A stretch of 64,000 bases of DNA from the NCBI RefSeq assembly GCF_011397635.1, contig NC_064770.1:21942200-22006199 (forward strand), read 5' to 3'. Below are positions 1 through 12,739 of the stretch, piece by piece. The translations under genes and the position numbers were made by a program. Under the pieces are notes generated by a model. That model did no database searches. It was not told where the DNA came from and saw nothing but the letters and a program-made list of their open reading frames with translations. This DNA comes from Epinephelus fuscoguttatus (lineage: Eukaryota > Chordata > Actinopteri > Perciformes > Serranidae). Each line of letters starts with the position of its first letter. Position 1 is the stretch's first letter.

Positions 1-931
1 AGTTGAATCTATGCAAACACCTCTCATCGCTGAATAAGTATTCTTTGCCTAAATAATGACAGCTTCCTTCAGTTTTGCATGTGCATGCAGAACAAAGTCA
101 CGGCAACCATCAGGCCTGCTGCAGCCGAGGCTTTTGTGACCTGACCCCTCTCTGCAAACTCCCTCGCATTTTTTTTATTTTCAAGTGTTTGCTGGCTTGC
201 ATTAAAATGACCCTGCAGTTATTGTCTCTTCCTGCTTTTTTGGAGAATTACCATGGAATCCGTCGCTTTACAACAAGTGTGTATTGTCTACAAGGTTGAG
301 GCTTGTCCCAGTCACTTTCTGCAGAAGCAGAAAGTTCAACTTGACTGGGGGCTTTTATGTGGAAGCTGTCAACGCCCATGTCTTGTAGGAGGAAAAAGCC
401 TTTGTTTAGTGTTTGGAATGCCTTTCTGACCCGTTTTTGATCTCTTCATGTGGATTCAGAACAAAGGCCCACATTATGGTCTTTTTGCTGTGTGTGGGGT
501 TGAACAACATCTCCCTCTCAAAGCTGCTCTGAGTCATACATGGTAAACAAACAAACAATCATGCAGTGTTTCCAAGGATAGAACTCAGTTCTATTTCCAC
601 AGCGAGCATCTGTTGACTGCTACGTCTGGATCCAGCGCCATCAGTTTGGCTCAGCTGAGATGCGTGTGTTAATTCCCGTAGACATATGTCTGCTTCCAAA
701 ACAAACTGTGCTGTGGGATGGTCGCTATGTGCCCTTTACCATCTTGATCCACTCTGCCTCTGCTAGCAATGCAAGGTAACTCCTGCTGCAATTCAACAAA
801 GGGGCCCCATAGTACCTCGCCGTAGCGCTCATCATCCTGCATGCCCCCGAGGGATGAAGCAAAAGTCAAGCCAAGATGGGAAGGGCCAACATGAGCTCAT
901 TGTTGATGTTACTGCCAGCACTGCTGCCCTC

Positions 932-986
<55 letters not shown>

Positions 987-2069
987 CTTCTACACACCCC
1001 TCCCTCCCTCTGTCTCTGGTATCTTCCAAAAAATACAGACAGGAGATTGGGTTTAGCTTAAAGGGGGTGGTCACAGGGCTTTATTTAAATGTGGTCCATG
1101 CTGTAGCCAGGTGTTAAAGTAAAGACATGCGAATGCCAAAACATTTAAAGTTTGTGTTTCCACACATCTGTCCAATTTCTCTCTGGGCTCTTATTTCTAT
1201 TCCACCCTCTTCTAGGAAACAGAGCATGCTTGACTTGAATTTTACAGTTTCTTTGAGTATGGTGCAACATTTCCTGGTACTAAAATAATACAACAACAAA
1301 GACATAAAGTCATAACAAAGACAGAAGAATAGAGACAGTCTTTGTTAGTGTGGTATAGCCCATCCACAAAAACGTTAAGCATACAGTTTAACGAGTAGAG
1401 GTTACCTCAGGCTACGCACAAACAACTACCAATCCTTCATTGACTCACATGTCCAGCCAACCAGTGAGCTCGGTTACAAATGCATGCTCTCACTGATCCC
1501 ATTATCATGTTACAAGTAAATGATTAACCCTGTGACTTTCTGTTGAATTCATAGGGTGGGAACCTGACATCTGCTGATACTGCAGGCCAAACAAGAGACC
1601 TGTCTCACTCACCCGGTTACTGAGAAAGAGGAAACAGTTGAACAAATCATTTATCTTATGTCACTGACAAAATTCCACACTAGAGCTTCTCATTAAGCGA
1701 ATGGTCATGATTCATGTTAATTTGTTACAGGGGTTGTGTAAACTGCAGCCACAACTGCACTGTACAGAGTATCTGATCTCGAATTTTGTGGTTGATGAAA
1801 TTTCCTTTAAGGTCATTTTCACAATAAAGGACTTTTTTTCTAAAGAAGTCTTTAAGACAAGGGCCTAGTGTGTTTTGTAGAAGGGAGCCCACTTTCTTTA
1901 ATGTCATGCTTCTACTTCTACTTTTCAGGAACTACACCACTGTATATTATACTGTATAACTGTAGTTACATTCAGGTTAAGATTTTACACACAGAAAAAA
2001 CCTGATGTGTTATTTAACCGTTTATAAAGTAGTTCAAGTTTGCTTCTTTCCAAGATTTTTTTCAGGGCA
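1..2069. other. Non-coding sequence, no gene recognised
   Basis: Apart from the (CA)n tract at 934-985 I see no exon with good splice sites and no repeat family I know. The short open frames here are interrupted or come from reading the CA tract. Confidence 0.6.
934..985. repeat. (CA)n microsatellite, ~26 units
   Basis: Uninterrupted CA dinucleotides. Reading through the tract produces false Thr-His or Cys-Val open frames on both strands. Confidence 0.98.
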
Positions 2070-3259
2070 TTGCTGCCATTTACCCCAAAATCAAAAATAC
2101 ATATTTTTCCTCTTACTTGTAGTGCTATGAGTCAGTCTAGATTTTTTCGGTGTGAGTTGCTGAGTGCTGGAGATGTCAGCTGTAGAGATGTCTGCCCTTT
2201 TCTAATATAATGTAGTGGTTGGTGGGTCACGTCCATTATGAATTGACCTCAGGAACACTCAAGAACATGTTTGTGAACAACAAACTTTATTTTGAAGTAG
2301 GGTGAATTTCTGGCACAGAACTTTTCCTTGAATGTGTTGTTTCCTGCTGTAGAGTAAGTAAATAATGGAATGCTACTTAACAGACAGCAAACACAACATG
2401 GCCAAACATGAGTATCTATCAATTTTTATCTTCTCAGGGCAGCAGGCCGAGCAAAGCGCCCCAGACATTCCTCTACCCAGCAATGTTTTCCAGCTCCTCC
2501 TGGGGGACCCCAAGACGTTCCCAGGCCAGATGAGATATGTAATCCCCCCACGTGTTCTGGGTCTACCCTGAGACCTCCTACCAGTGGGATGTGCCCGAAA
2601 CACCTCCAGCGGGAGGCGCCCAGGAGGCCTCCTGATCAGACTCACGAGTATGATGGTGAATGAATATATTAAACTGTGTGGACCTTGAACTGTTGACTAA
2701 AGATAAGTCTGGGCCCCATAGCTGGACCAGTAATAGAACTAGACGGCACTCTGCTTGTGGTGCTTAAAGCAGCAAAAAAGTACATTTGAAAAAGTCAACA
2801 GCAATGTCTCTTTACAGACATCATGACCTGGTAACTCGAGATAATCCACAGACCTTGTTGTGAACAGTTTCATGTAGGAACTATTTTCTTCTATCATACT
2901 ACGCCTACCAATGTATCTCCACGCAGGAGCATCTACTGCAGGCTCACCTTGCACCACTGAGCAAGCTGATGATACAGCTCAGGAGGAGGACGCCATTAAT
3001 GTTTACATCTTGTGCTGTCATGAGCAGAAACCTCTCGGCCATGAGTAGATGCACGCTTCCTCCTGCGTGGTGATACAGATGGCGGTTGTAGTTCAGTAAG
3101 TGGCGCCACCTAGTTCCATTATATTTGAGAAAAGGCAGACATCTCTATGGCTGTTTTCTCCAACATTTGGCAACTCACACCAACGCAATCTAAATTATAG
3201 CAAAACAGATGAGGGAGAAAATGTGTATTTTTAACTTTGGGGGTAAACTGTCCGTTTAA
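2070..3259. mobile_element. Foldback/TTAA-type element, copy 1, split by an insertion
   Basis: The outer parts match the element at 61573-62320 throughout: CCCCAAAATCAAAAATACAT at the left end, the 'tagagatgtctgcc' and 'gcagacatctct' arms, and a right end TGTCCGTTTAA with a terminal TTAA at 3256-3259. The two ends are inverted copies of each other. The left ~15 bp of the terminal repeat is lost. Between about 2212 and 2730 the match to the other copy breaks, then resumes at the next base of the consensus, so foreign DNA was inserted there. No transposase is encoded; the element was moved by an enzyme supplied in trans. Confidence 0.8.
2440..2645 (+). mobile_element. Fragment of a teleost non-LTR retrotransposon inside the foldback copy
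   Basis: This GC-rich stretch ('ccagctcctcctgggggacc', 'gtgttctgggtctaccctg', 'gggaggcgcccaggaggcc') resembles a piece that recurs widely in fish genomes and that I associate, from memory, with RTE/Rex3-type LINEs. It lies in the ~520-bp insertion. It is too short and mutated to code. Confidence 0.5.
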
Positions 3260-3535
3260 ATACCTGATCTGAATATTTTTTCCTCTTTGAAATACACAAT
3301 CCCTATTATATGATCTATTCTAAGATGCCTGGATGTTTGGGAAAACTGACTGCTCATGCTCTCATATGGCAACTTGATTACCCTTTGGTGAGGTTGGGGG
3401 ATTTTGGGATTTGCATTACATAGAGGGAAATGGGCCAAAAAAAGACTAATGCTAACCATAGTCCTCCTCACTCTAAAACTGCAGCCTCATCGTGGACTGT
3501 CCAAAGCACTTTTGTTGAATACAGTTATAAACTGA

Positions 3536-3569
<34 letters not shown>

Positions 3570-4519
3570 CAATTTCCCTCTTACGTTCCTCCCACATAAT
3601 GTGGAAAATGTCTGCCCTTTGATCTCCGTTCAAAGTGGTGCAACCAGATGACTATGCTGTACCTTTACAGTCACTGCCTGAATAGTATTCTTCTGTATCA
3701 CACAGGTGTGTGTCCTTAAAGAATCCCACATCTCATTCTGCGAAGTGTTGACTGTCTGTCGGTGCCTTTAGGGGATTTCACATGACAGGCTTTATCCAGA
3801 AGAACCTGTTCAACTCTTACTATTTACAGTGTGCTGTAGTTTGATCTATGATGGGAACAGAATCAACCTCGTGCTCTGATAAAAGTGAAACAGATTTTTG
3901 AAAAACCATGCTCTGTCATCTTGACAAATAAAGTAGTTTAATAGGACGTTACTACTAAATTAAGAGCTAGGAGAGGTTAAAAAAAAACATGAAAAAAAAA
4001 ACAGTCTCAACATGAAAGAGAGAGACAAAGGGAGAGTGAGGATGTGTGTGTCAGTGAGGTGATTAAAAATGGAAGCGTCTCACCCTGCCGTCATCCGATC
4101 CACTCATGCAGCCGTCTGCAAACACTATAGCATTACCTCAGACCAGAGGAGCTTGGGTTTCATACAGTGGACACCAGGCAGGACAAATGGAGTCTGGCCC
4201 ATTCACTGTAAAAGCAGCAGCAGCTCTTCCCTCACCATTCACAGCATCCTCAGATGATGATTCAAAAATGTGCTCAAAGAGCATCTGGCTCAACACGTTT
4301 TTCATTCGATCTGGCTCTGAATAATACAGTAGCTACTGTTCCTGATATTTTTAGGAAAAAATCACTCACTGTGTGTATTGTTTATAAATTACTCACCCCA
4401 TGTTACATTAAATTCATGATTCTGTTTTTGTCGGATGAATCCACGTCATGTGGAACAAAGAATCCAAAAAGGGAGGAAAGACTTGATGAATTGGAGCAAA
4501 TGGGGGGCGCATTTAACAA
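3260..4519. other. Non-coding sequence with a (CA)n tract at 3537-3567
   Basis: No gene or known repeat was recognised besides the CA microsatellite. Short open frames at 4069-4577 have no domain I can name and no splice support. Confidence 0.55.
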
Positions 4520-4810
4520 CAGCAAAGCTATAACAAAACATCCATTTACAAACTCTCACACAACTTGTGCAGTATAATTAAGTCTTATTTAGCCAGTTTT
4601 ATGTGTAGTACTTCCCAAATACATGCATTTTTGCCAACATTTGAATTTTTAAAACACTTCAGCATACAAGTAGTGCTTGAACTCTGCTTGTGCATTCCAC
4701 TGAAAGGAGTTCAAACACTCGTGCTTGCCCAGGCATGTCGACTGGTATGCTGAAGTGTTTTAAAAAGTTACGTTTTAGTAAAAATGCATTTGTTTGGATA
4801 AGACCTGAAT
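4520..4810. mobile_element. Small foldback MITE
   Basis: Arms around 4614-4672 and 4739-4800 are inverted copies: AAAACACTTCAGCATAC in the left arm pairs with GTATGCTGAAGTGTTTT in the right arm. The flank 'acaaactctcacacaacttg' also occurs in the element at 25190-25500, so the two belong to one family. Nothing is encoded. Confidence 0.65.
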
Positions 4811-4816
4811 TGACCT

Positions 4817-5122
4817 ATGGCTAAGCCACGCCCCCCGCCACTCACTCAGACAAACTATCAACATTCAGTGACCGGTGCTATGGCAGGCGTCACAGTACAC
4901 GGCATTTTGCAGGAGGGAATTGATGATTTCTGGGGACATAACGATCAGATGTCATTGAAAAGTAACCAAAAGGGCCTAAACTACGCATTGGAGGGATATA
5001 TACATCATTTTATTGTTGAGAAGGTGGATGAAAAGCTTAAATTACAAGCCAAAATTTACAGGTCACAGTGTATGCTTGTGAACCGCATCTCGTTGCCGTC
5101 GCCATCAAAGACAAGAAGTTAA
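4817..5122 (+). pseudogene. Remnant transposon-associated ORF (101 codons), SWIM/YqaJ-type by resemblance
   Basis: The frame has a segment of the pattern KGLNYALEGYIHHF...KLKLQAKIYRSQ. It resembles the region just before the SWIM zinc finger in YqaJ-nuclease proteins carried by fish DNA transposons (family recalled, not searched). The expected Cys/His finger and the nuclease part are missing: the frame stops at 5122. The preceding 'gacctatggctaagccacgc' is a motif I associate with fish repeats. It is probably a broken first exon. Confidence 0.35.
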
Positions 5123-5879
5123 AGTGCCACTGAAGTTAAGGTTTTTGGCTCAGAATATGAGAAAAGGATAACGGCCTTTTTACCACCTTTACCAAGAGTG
5201 TCTCTCCGTTAGTTTGGTGCTACAGTACATTGAATCATTCAGCATAACGTTTGCCAACCTTTGTTATCTCTGCGATTACAGATAAATTAATGAAGCTAAG
5301 CTCCAGAAGTTAACGTTAGCTTAACTAGAGCCCTTTGGACAACAGCTAACAACGATGTACGATCACCAAAGTACAAAACTAGAACAAAATAGGCTAATGA
5401 ACTCCCAGCAAACAAGGTGACATGATGAACAATGCAGCTAGGAGCTAATGTTAGCTAACTTTAGCTAACGTTAGCTAGAGATGTTAAAGATGACTTTATA
5501 TTTCTTTCCAGCAAAGTGACAATATGTTGCCTCAAACACAATGTTGACTTACCTTAGAACAGATGTAGACATCCTTGTTAATCTTATTCACGTTGAGTTG
5601 ATGTTGTGGTCTAACGTCACCACACAACTTTATCCAAAGGAGACACTTTTCTTGGTTGAGATGTGGTTTAAAGTGTAAAAAATACACCTCGTCGCCCAGC
5701 CTCTCAGGATACCTTGTGTCGGAATTGCATGTACCTCATGCACAGCGTTTGACTATTTTTAAACTTCACATCTCAGAAAAAGGTCTTAAAACCAAACACT
5801 GACTTTCTGTAATGCATTTCAATGAACGTCCAGGCAGAGAATGTCCGAGTGTATGGGAATGGCTATACGCACTGTGATT
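5123..5879. other. Non-coding tail of the preceding repeat, with GTTAGCTA-type runs
   Basis: The stretch 5435-5478 is built of overlapping GCTAACGTTAGCTA-like palindromic units, common in teleost spacers. No gene was recognised. Confidence 0.5.
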
Positions 5880-6440
5880 GGCTCATCACGTTTGAGGACG
5901 GGTCAGAAACCAACGAAAAAAGGCATCCTTTAACATCGGCATGATACGCAGCTGGTTGCCGTTATAGTGTAATGGCACCCAATGGCATCGGGGGAAACAC
6001 GGCAGGACAAGGACGAAAGTTAAGGTGCGAAAGTCCGACTGAGGAGGGTGGGAGTGGTCGTGGATGGGTCCAACAAACATCGACTTTCACCAGAGAGAGC
6101 AGTGTTCGCGTCCTGTAAGATTCTAAAGCCAAACCCTGTGTTTTTTTCCTAAACCTAATAACATGCTTTTGTTGCCTAAACCTAACCATGTGTGTTTGTA
6201 GTTGAAGGAAAAAAAATCAATTTGTGGTGCTGGACTGACGTGGTACGTTTATTTGGAAAGAGACTGTCTGTAAACGTCAAATTTCCCGTGAAAACAGAAG
6301 TGTATTTTGAAAGAAGACAATGCATGTAACAGGCAGAACTTGACACGGTGTCCCAGAACATCAACAACCAACACACCCAGGGTATCTTGCACATCATGTG
6401 TGGACGTGGAAAGTACACAACCAAATGTCAATTTGTGACA
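5880..6440. repeat. Dispersed repeat family A, copy 1
   Basis: This matches 41865-42390 along most of its length, in the same orientation (shared blocks include 'gcatcctttaa', 'gatgggtccaacaaaca', 'gaagacaatgcatgtaacag', 'catcaacaaccaacacaccc'). The two copies differ by many substitutions and small indels, so the duplication is old. No terminal repeat or target duplication is clear. The open frames in both copies are incidental. Confidence 0.8.
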
Positions 6441-7064
6441 GGGTCAGACTGAGAATGCGTTGGCTTTGCTGTTGTTAAACATGGACCCCTTTCACTTCAG
6501 TTTGTCAGAAATTTTCTCTGGTATTTGATTCTTCATTTACCATAGAGGCATGTGAGAAAAACCCATTTTTTATTACAGAATTCAAAATTACACTAGCTGA
6601 GTAATTAATATACAAATGATCATTTTGTGGATGAAGTGTTCCTTTAAATGTAATAATGTACAGACTAATCATCTCTACATGACTGTAATACAGTAGAAAA
6701 GGCATGTTGATTCAAAAAGCACTTCCAAGTTGGTGTGTTTAGGTGCTGGTATGCTTTTGAAAATGTCAGTATAACTAATTTCCCACTTATACAGCAGTCC
6801 TGTAAAAGTCAATCAATCAATTTTCACAGCTCCATCACAACTGTACCTTTAAGCCCAGAATATAAAACTTGACTGATCTGATAATTGGACAACTGATTTA
6901 CTGTTGACTGAGTCGCACGTCTGACTTCATGGTTGCTCTCTGGAGGCTAGCTGCAGCACAAATCTTTACTGTCATTGAAAAAAGAGCACTGAGCTTGATT
7001 CAGAAAAGCTGGAGATTTTCAATCCACTGTGCTAAACTTCTACTCCATCCTGCATGTGTGTGCA

Positions 7065-7100
<36 letters not shown>

Positions 7101-9074
7101 GGTGTTTTTTTTGCATGAACATGTGTGTGCACGATTGGATCTGTGCTTATGTGACTGGAAATGCTTGAATGACTCAATAGAGGGCGGACGGGTGAACACA
7201 GGGCTTTGGCTGGCGTCACTGCCAATCTGCTCTGGTCAGGGTCAGGCACTGTGGTCTCCATACTCTGTCGGGCTGCCTGACCGCTCTCCCTATTTGTTCA
7301 GCAAGCGAGGGCGCCGCATGCCATGTCACCTGGTTGCTATAGTAACAGTGTGGTCAGGCTTTCCTGTAAAGAGTGGAATAACAGATCCATACCCTGCATT
7401 GCAAAGAGTCCCGGAGGGTTTGGCTGAGAGGATTTGCTCTGTTTTTGTGTGCTTGTGTTTGGCCGGTTTTTCCTCTTCATCTGCCTTTTACATTCTGCTT
7501 TTGTTTTTATCTCTTCAGCAAGTTGATTTCCGTGAATATCTCTCCTCGTGCTGTCCTGACACTGAGGTGACTGTGGACAGTTTGTTGGTTAGTGACCTGG
7601 CAGGTGTCCAAATGTTCCACAGCTCAACAAACTTTACCTTTTCTGAAAAAAGAAGCCCATAATCACAAGTTTCCCTTATATGGAACAGCATGCTGCATTA
7701 TGTAAAACTTTCACATTACTTCTATAGAGCAAAATTCAATTCTTACAGTAGACACTGTCCTACCAGGGAAGCTGTTAATGTACTTCCTTATCACAAAATT
7801 CATGGGTATCCCATTGTGTTATCATTCGTTAGTATCATGCAGTCATGCTTTGTCATCACAAGCAAATGAACTTCATGTGAACTGATAACAGCGGTGACTT
7901 CTCAGTAATAAGACACTCTTTCTTTATAACAAAGAAGTGAGCAGAGGTGACCAGTTCACTTCCACAGAAGACATGACTTCAAGCTGCACCCTGCACACAT
8001 GCAGTGTTTGTATACTTTGGCTCCTCACTCTCTACAGTATAAGGGCTCAGAGTATTGCCACTGAGTTGCCAGCTGTCTTTTATTTATCCAACAAAATTCA
8101 TCTGAAGCCAAATGTGTTTTTAGCGAATGACAAATTAGTGTTTGTTTGCAACAAATTAGCAACAAATTAGCAGCACACCATTTACTACAAGAGAAATTCC
8201 TCACAATAGCTGCCTCATAATGTGCTGCAGCTGCTTTTGTATACTCTGCCCTGCCTGCGTCTGACCTCATACTTGCTGATGGAAAATCGTATGTCTCATT
8301 AAAGACCCTTTCCCACATGTACCTTACACAAATGTTCAGTTTTCTGTGCGTGCATGATGTTGAAACAGGAGTTGCTTTTGATTGCAAGTTTGCAGTTTAG
8401 GCCCTGCATGTGTCATCCTGCATTCCCTAGTTTCCCTAATTTCGCAAGACATTTGGCAAGTCTCATCAGTTTTTGGGAATGGCAATGCCATATGGGAATA
8501 CACTGTGGATTTCTTGTGCATGAGAGCAGAAATAATGCTCATGTGGGAACTGGGCTTATCTGCTATAAAAGGTAAATATTAACTTGGTTGCTCCCATGTG
8601 GGAAAATAAAAAAAAAACTGCCCTAGTTTTAGATGTCAGTCATTCCAGAATATTTGTATAGCATTACAGTATTTCTTTACATCCAGTAAGTAGACAAACT
8701 ACAAATGCTACACTGCCTCACACACACACCTCAGAGTGTAGAAATTAACAGACAGCTTCACCAGCACAGACGCACAGATGGCCGGTTGTTCTGATCGTCT
8801 GCAGGCCGCCTTGCAGATGTGGCATTTATAGATGTAAAATTGCAATGTGTTTATGCAGATACAAAATGAGAGCTCACTGACCCTTGTTTCCCAGGTATTA
8901 AACATTTACATGTCGTTCACCCGTTTTACACAGTCCATTTAACAAGGGACTGCTCTATCTGTCGCCAAGGCCACTGGACGGTAAAACTTACCAGTGTGTG
9001 AATTTATGAGTGTCATGTGGAGTCAATACAAAATGGGACAGGAAACAATAGTTCATTTTTTCTTTTCTTTCAAT
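6441..9074. other. Non-coding sequence, no gene recognised
   Basis: It holds the TG microsatellite at 7052-7099. A 202-codon plus-strand frame starting inside that tract (7054-7662) has no recognised domain and owes its start to the repeat. A small direct repeat 'gcaacaaattag' occurs twice at 8150-8170. Confidence 0.5.
7052..7099. repeat. (TG)n microsatellite with CG tail
   Basis: TG units passing into CGCGCGCG at the 3' end. Confidence 0.97.
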
Positions 9075-9380
9075 CTGGTTTGCAATTGTATAGCACTTTT
9101 GTAGTCTTCCGATCACTCAAAGCACTTTTACACTACATGTCACATTCACCCATTCACACACACAGTCACACAGTGGTGGCCAAGACTACCATACAAGGTG
9201 CCACCTGCTACTCAGTAACCATTCACGTGCTTTCACACTGATGGAACAGCCATCAGGAGCAATTTGGGGTTCAGTATCTTGCCCAAGGATACTTAGACAT
9301 GCACACTGGAGGAGCCGGGGATCAAACCACAGATCTTCCAATTAGTGGACAGCCCGCTCTACCTCTGAGCCACAGCCGCC
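9075..9380 (-). mobile_element. tRNA-derived SINE, minus strand
   Basis: Read on the minus strand the head starts GTGGCTCAGAGGTAGAGC (A-box like, near 9375) and has GGTTTGATCCC (B-box like, near 9319-9330), the internal RNA polymerase III promoter of tRNA-derived SINEs. The body with 'cagtatcttgcccaaggata' and 'gtatagcacttttg' (plus strand) follows. A second copy in the opposite orientation lies at 54930-55235. Confidence 0.7.
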
Positions 9381-10780
9381 TACATAATATGGAAATGTTG
9401 CTAATTAACATATCTGGCAGTCGCAAAGATGCTGAGACTGAATGTGTCAGTAAAATGTTCAATGAAAATGTATTTCAGGTGTTTCCAGCTAAAAAGGCAA
9501 TCTTATAATAAAGGTATCCACTCGTAATGATGACACCATTATTTTGTATTTCCTTTTTTATTAACATTTAATCAAAATCATGATCTTTCCCTGAACTTTA
9601 CCAAAGTGCTGTTGACGCAACCTGTGGTTGGGGTGTTAAGTTCATGCGCTCTGTACGCCTGTCATGCTCCCCGACGACCTACGCAGTATGTGAGTATAGT
9701 GTTTTGTTACAAGAAAAAAAAATGTTTTCTCTGAATATAATTCAGGCAGAGATTGCATTCAGGGGCATCTTGGTGATGGGGAGACTAGTGGGACTGATTA
9801 CCCAGGGCCCAAGTGGGAAGGAGGGGCCTTTGAGCATTTTTTGCAAGTAATTAGTGCCATAATGAAATAAAAACAGTCCAAATAAAGAGGTTGAGAAACT
9901 AACCTTTAAAAATTAGTTAGTTAATTAAATTAGCAGAGGCTCCGTTCACCCCTTAGAAAAAACCTTTAAAGTGGTTTTGTGGTGAGTGAGAGAGACACGG
10001 ACTGGGTGGGGAGCAGAATTTAGTAACATACTAATGTAATTTCTCGGAGATGGGGTTGATGGGTGTCTATGATAATAAGTGTGAATGACAGATAATGTGT
10101 TATTCTTGTACATAAACCTGATTAAAAAGTAAGAAAAAGTGAAGCCATAGCTGTGGTGGGAAATTCAGTAATTGAAACTAATGAATGACAGGAACTTTTT
10201 GTTATACAGTGGCCTGAATGTGATGTGCAGTGGAGTGTAATGAGGCATTTCCCTATGTCATATCTGAATTACTGGCATAAATGGACATTTGAATAATGCC
10301 TGTGCTATTTGGCTTCCAAATAAGGCTACGTAATTGATTTCCAGGAAGGCTCCAGTATTTTCAAGTAATTGTGAACTATTCAAATCTAAAAGTTTTATTG
10401 AACTGTCTTGTTCCATTTCACAGCACCTCTTTCTTTAACATGGCGCATTTCATCCCTGCCTTGTTTTTTTTTTTTTTTTTTGTGCATGTGAGCCAAGTGG
10501 TTTTGTGATGTTGCAAGCCCATAGTTTATGGGAAGCTCGAGCATTCTGGTCGTCTCGATTTGTTAACAAAAAAAAACACTTAGTTTTGCAACAGGCTTTT
10601 CCAGGAAGCAGGGAGACTCACCTGAGTCAGATTTAACATGAAGATATGAGGTTTACACCTTTGATATCCAAAGTCTCAAGTGTTTCACTCTCACTTCACA
10701 CAATCTACCGTGTGAGTTTATCTCGCTGTATCTCTCCCTTGCCATCTGCTTTCCTTTTTCTCTGTTCTCTGCCTCCCCCA

Positions 10781-10832
<52 letters not shown>

Positions 10833-12739
10833 CGGATAAAGAAGTAACATACTTGAGAAAAACTATGCCAGACGTGGTGAAGTGAGTGCATCTGCTGTCT
10901 CTCTTTAAATAAAAGAAATGTAACACCCATCCTATCTTGGGATTAAACACCCTTAAGTACAATAAAATTAGACTTCAAAATCATTACCTTTAAAGTATCA
11001 GAAATTATTAGTTTAAAAAAAAATGAAAGGTGATGATACTCTAAAGCAAATTAAGGATGTTCCCATGAGGTCAATGATTATGTTCTCATGATATGTCACT
11101 GTATGTGTCGCTCTTTATTTAGTAATTTAGTCAATCATGGAAAGAATCTGTGTTTAAGTCAAAAATTAGTCAACCTCTTTTTGAGGGGCTTCCAGTGACT
11201 TCCTGCGTACGTCAGACCTCTAAACAGCATCACAGTGAAGTTCTGTAAATCTTACAGGAACTGTGAGGACTCATATCCACTTTGCCCACCCGACACCAAA
11301 GAGATGGAATCATTCAGTCTGACTGGATGCTGTATCTTCACCTTTTTGTGACTAAACACGACCCTCGTACATTTGTGGCGAAGACACAACTGTTTAGAGG
11401 AAACTAATCATCTGTTATCATCACCGCAGTTAAAACACAGGGGTCTCGACAGTGTCACTTCCTATCAGTGCTGTGGGTGAGAGGAGTGGGGGAGAGAAAG
11501 GAGGGGGAGGGGTTTCTGCTCCCCTGTACACCATGAAAGAGAAAGAAACCCAAGCGAGGTTTCACTGTCGTTGTTGCCGACGTTTAATTAGAAATAGCCG
11601 CATTTTTAAAGTTCCTTTTTTTCGGTAAAGGACATAAAACTCCAGTGAAGCTTGGGTAAAGCTTCTGATGACACTGGTCTTACACACGCATAGAAATTCC
11701 AGATGAATGATTCAGATGTTGGCTGGAGTTGCATGCTGTTATCCCTGATTCATTTGTTCTTTCCAAACACATTTTTCAGTTGAGCAATTCATCCTTTAAA
11801 TTGCTTTTATAAGTCTGTCTGTGTACTTATTGGTTGTAAATAATGCACAACCAGTAACTCAGGCTGACTTCAGTGCGTGTGTGTGTGTGTGTGTGTGTTA
11901 TGGGAAGTGGGGATGATGGTTTTTTAACAGCTTGTATGACGTGAGCAGTTTGGGATGTGAAGTTTTGTTTCTGTGCTGCCACTTCCAATCATATGTGTGT
12001 CAATATACTGCATGAGCTTTAGAGTAAAGCAAAACTGCAGTGGGGAGATACAGAGCCGATTATGCGGAGGCAGAGAGTGGGGGCATGTTGTGCCCACACA
12101 TACATGGTGTAAGTTTTGAGAAGGATTTTCAAAAAAGAGAACAAGCGAGAGAAAGGTTAGGAGGATCGTTTTGCATAAGATGTGGTCGCATTTGCTTAAG
12201 GCCCACAGGTTGTGACCAACATCTGAAGGGTTTCCTGACACGCCACAGGATGAGTCACACTTCTCAGAGGCCACAATCAATTCCTTGAATTGTTACTAAG
12301 AGCGACTCCCCTCCCCTCCCCCTTCTCCTCCCTCTCCTCCTCCCATTCTTCTATCTATGGTAGTCATTTTTTCATTCATGTGAAGTATGTCAGACAAGCT
12401 GTTCTGATAGCAGCTGACCCCTCATGTTACAAAGAAATGTTTCTTTTTCTGTCCAGTCTCTAATATCTGTGACTAGTGGACTTTTTTGTGACTTGTATCA
12501 CGTTGTTTGCTCATTGATTTACCATAAAAATACTGAGTAATAATGTGAAATCATTTTTATTTTCCCCAACACTTGCTGCAACTATGGGGTCTAACTTACA
12601 GACCAGCAGCTGGCACCTGACGTCAAATTTACATTTGAAAGAAGTTAGACTATTACATCAGAGAAAGGCTAATTTTGATTGACATTAAAATTAGGTTGAT
12701 ATATATATTTTAAATGTCTTGTTAGAATGTTAACAATGT
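9381..12739. other. Non-coding sequence, no gene recognised
   Basis: It contains a T-run (10464-10481), CA (10782-10829) and TG (11876-11898) tracts and a pyrimidine-rich stretch at 12307-12350. The 9770-9850 part, with 'acccagggcccaagtggg', is like the head of the repeat family seen near 34.4 and 35.6 kb. No exon was recognised. Confidence 0.5.
10782..10829. repeat. (CA)n microsatellite
   Basis: About 24 uninterrupted CA units after a CCCCCACC stretch. Confidence 0.98.

Noticed and set aside
7054..7662. A 202-codon plus-strand frame
   Set aside because: It starts inside the TG microsatellite (Cys-Val repeats), has no recognised domain, and no splice or promoter context.
9300..9380. A functional tRNA gene
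   Set aside because: A- and B-box-like motifs are present, but no cloverleaf can be drawn and the same head recurs with a SINE body at 54.9 kb.
12040..12288. A frame with Cys and His residues resembling a zinc finger (CIRCGRICL...HLKGFLTRH)
   Set aside because: The spacing does not fit a C2H2 or other finger that I can name; the cysteines and histidines look like chance.
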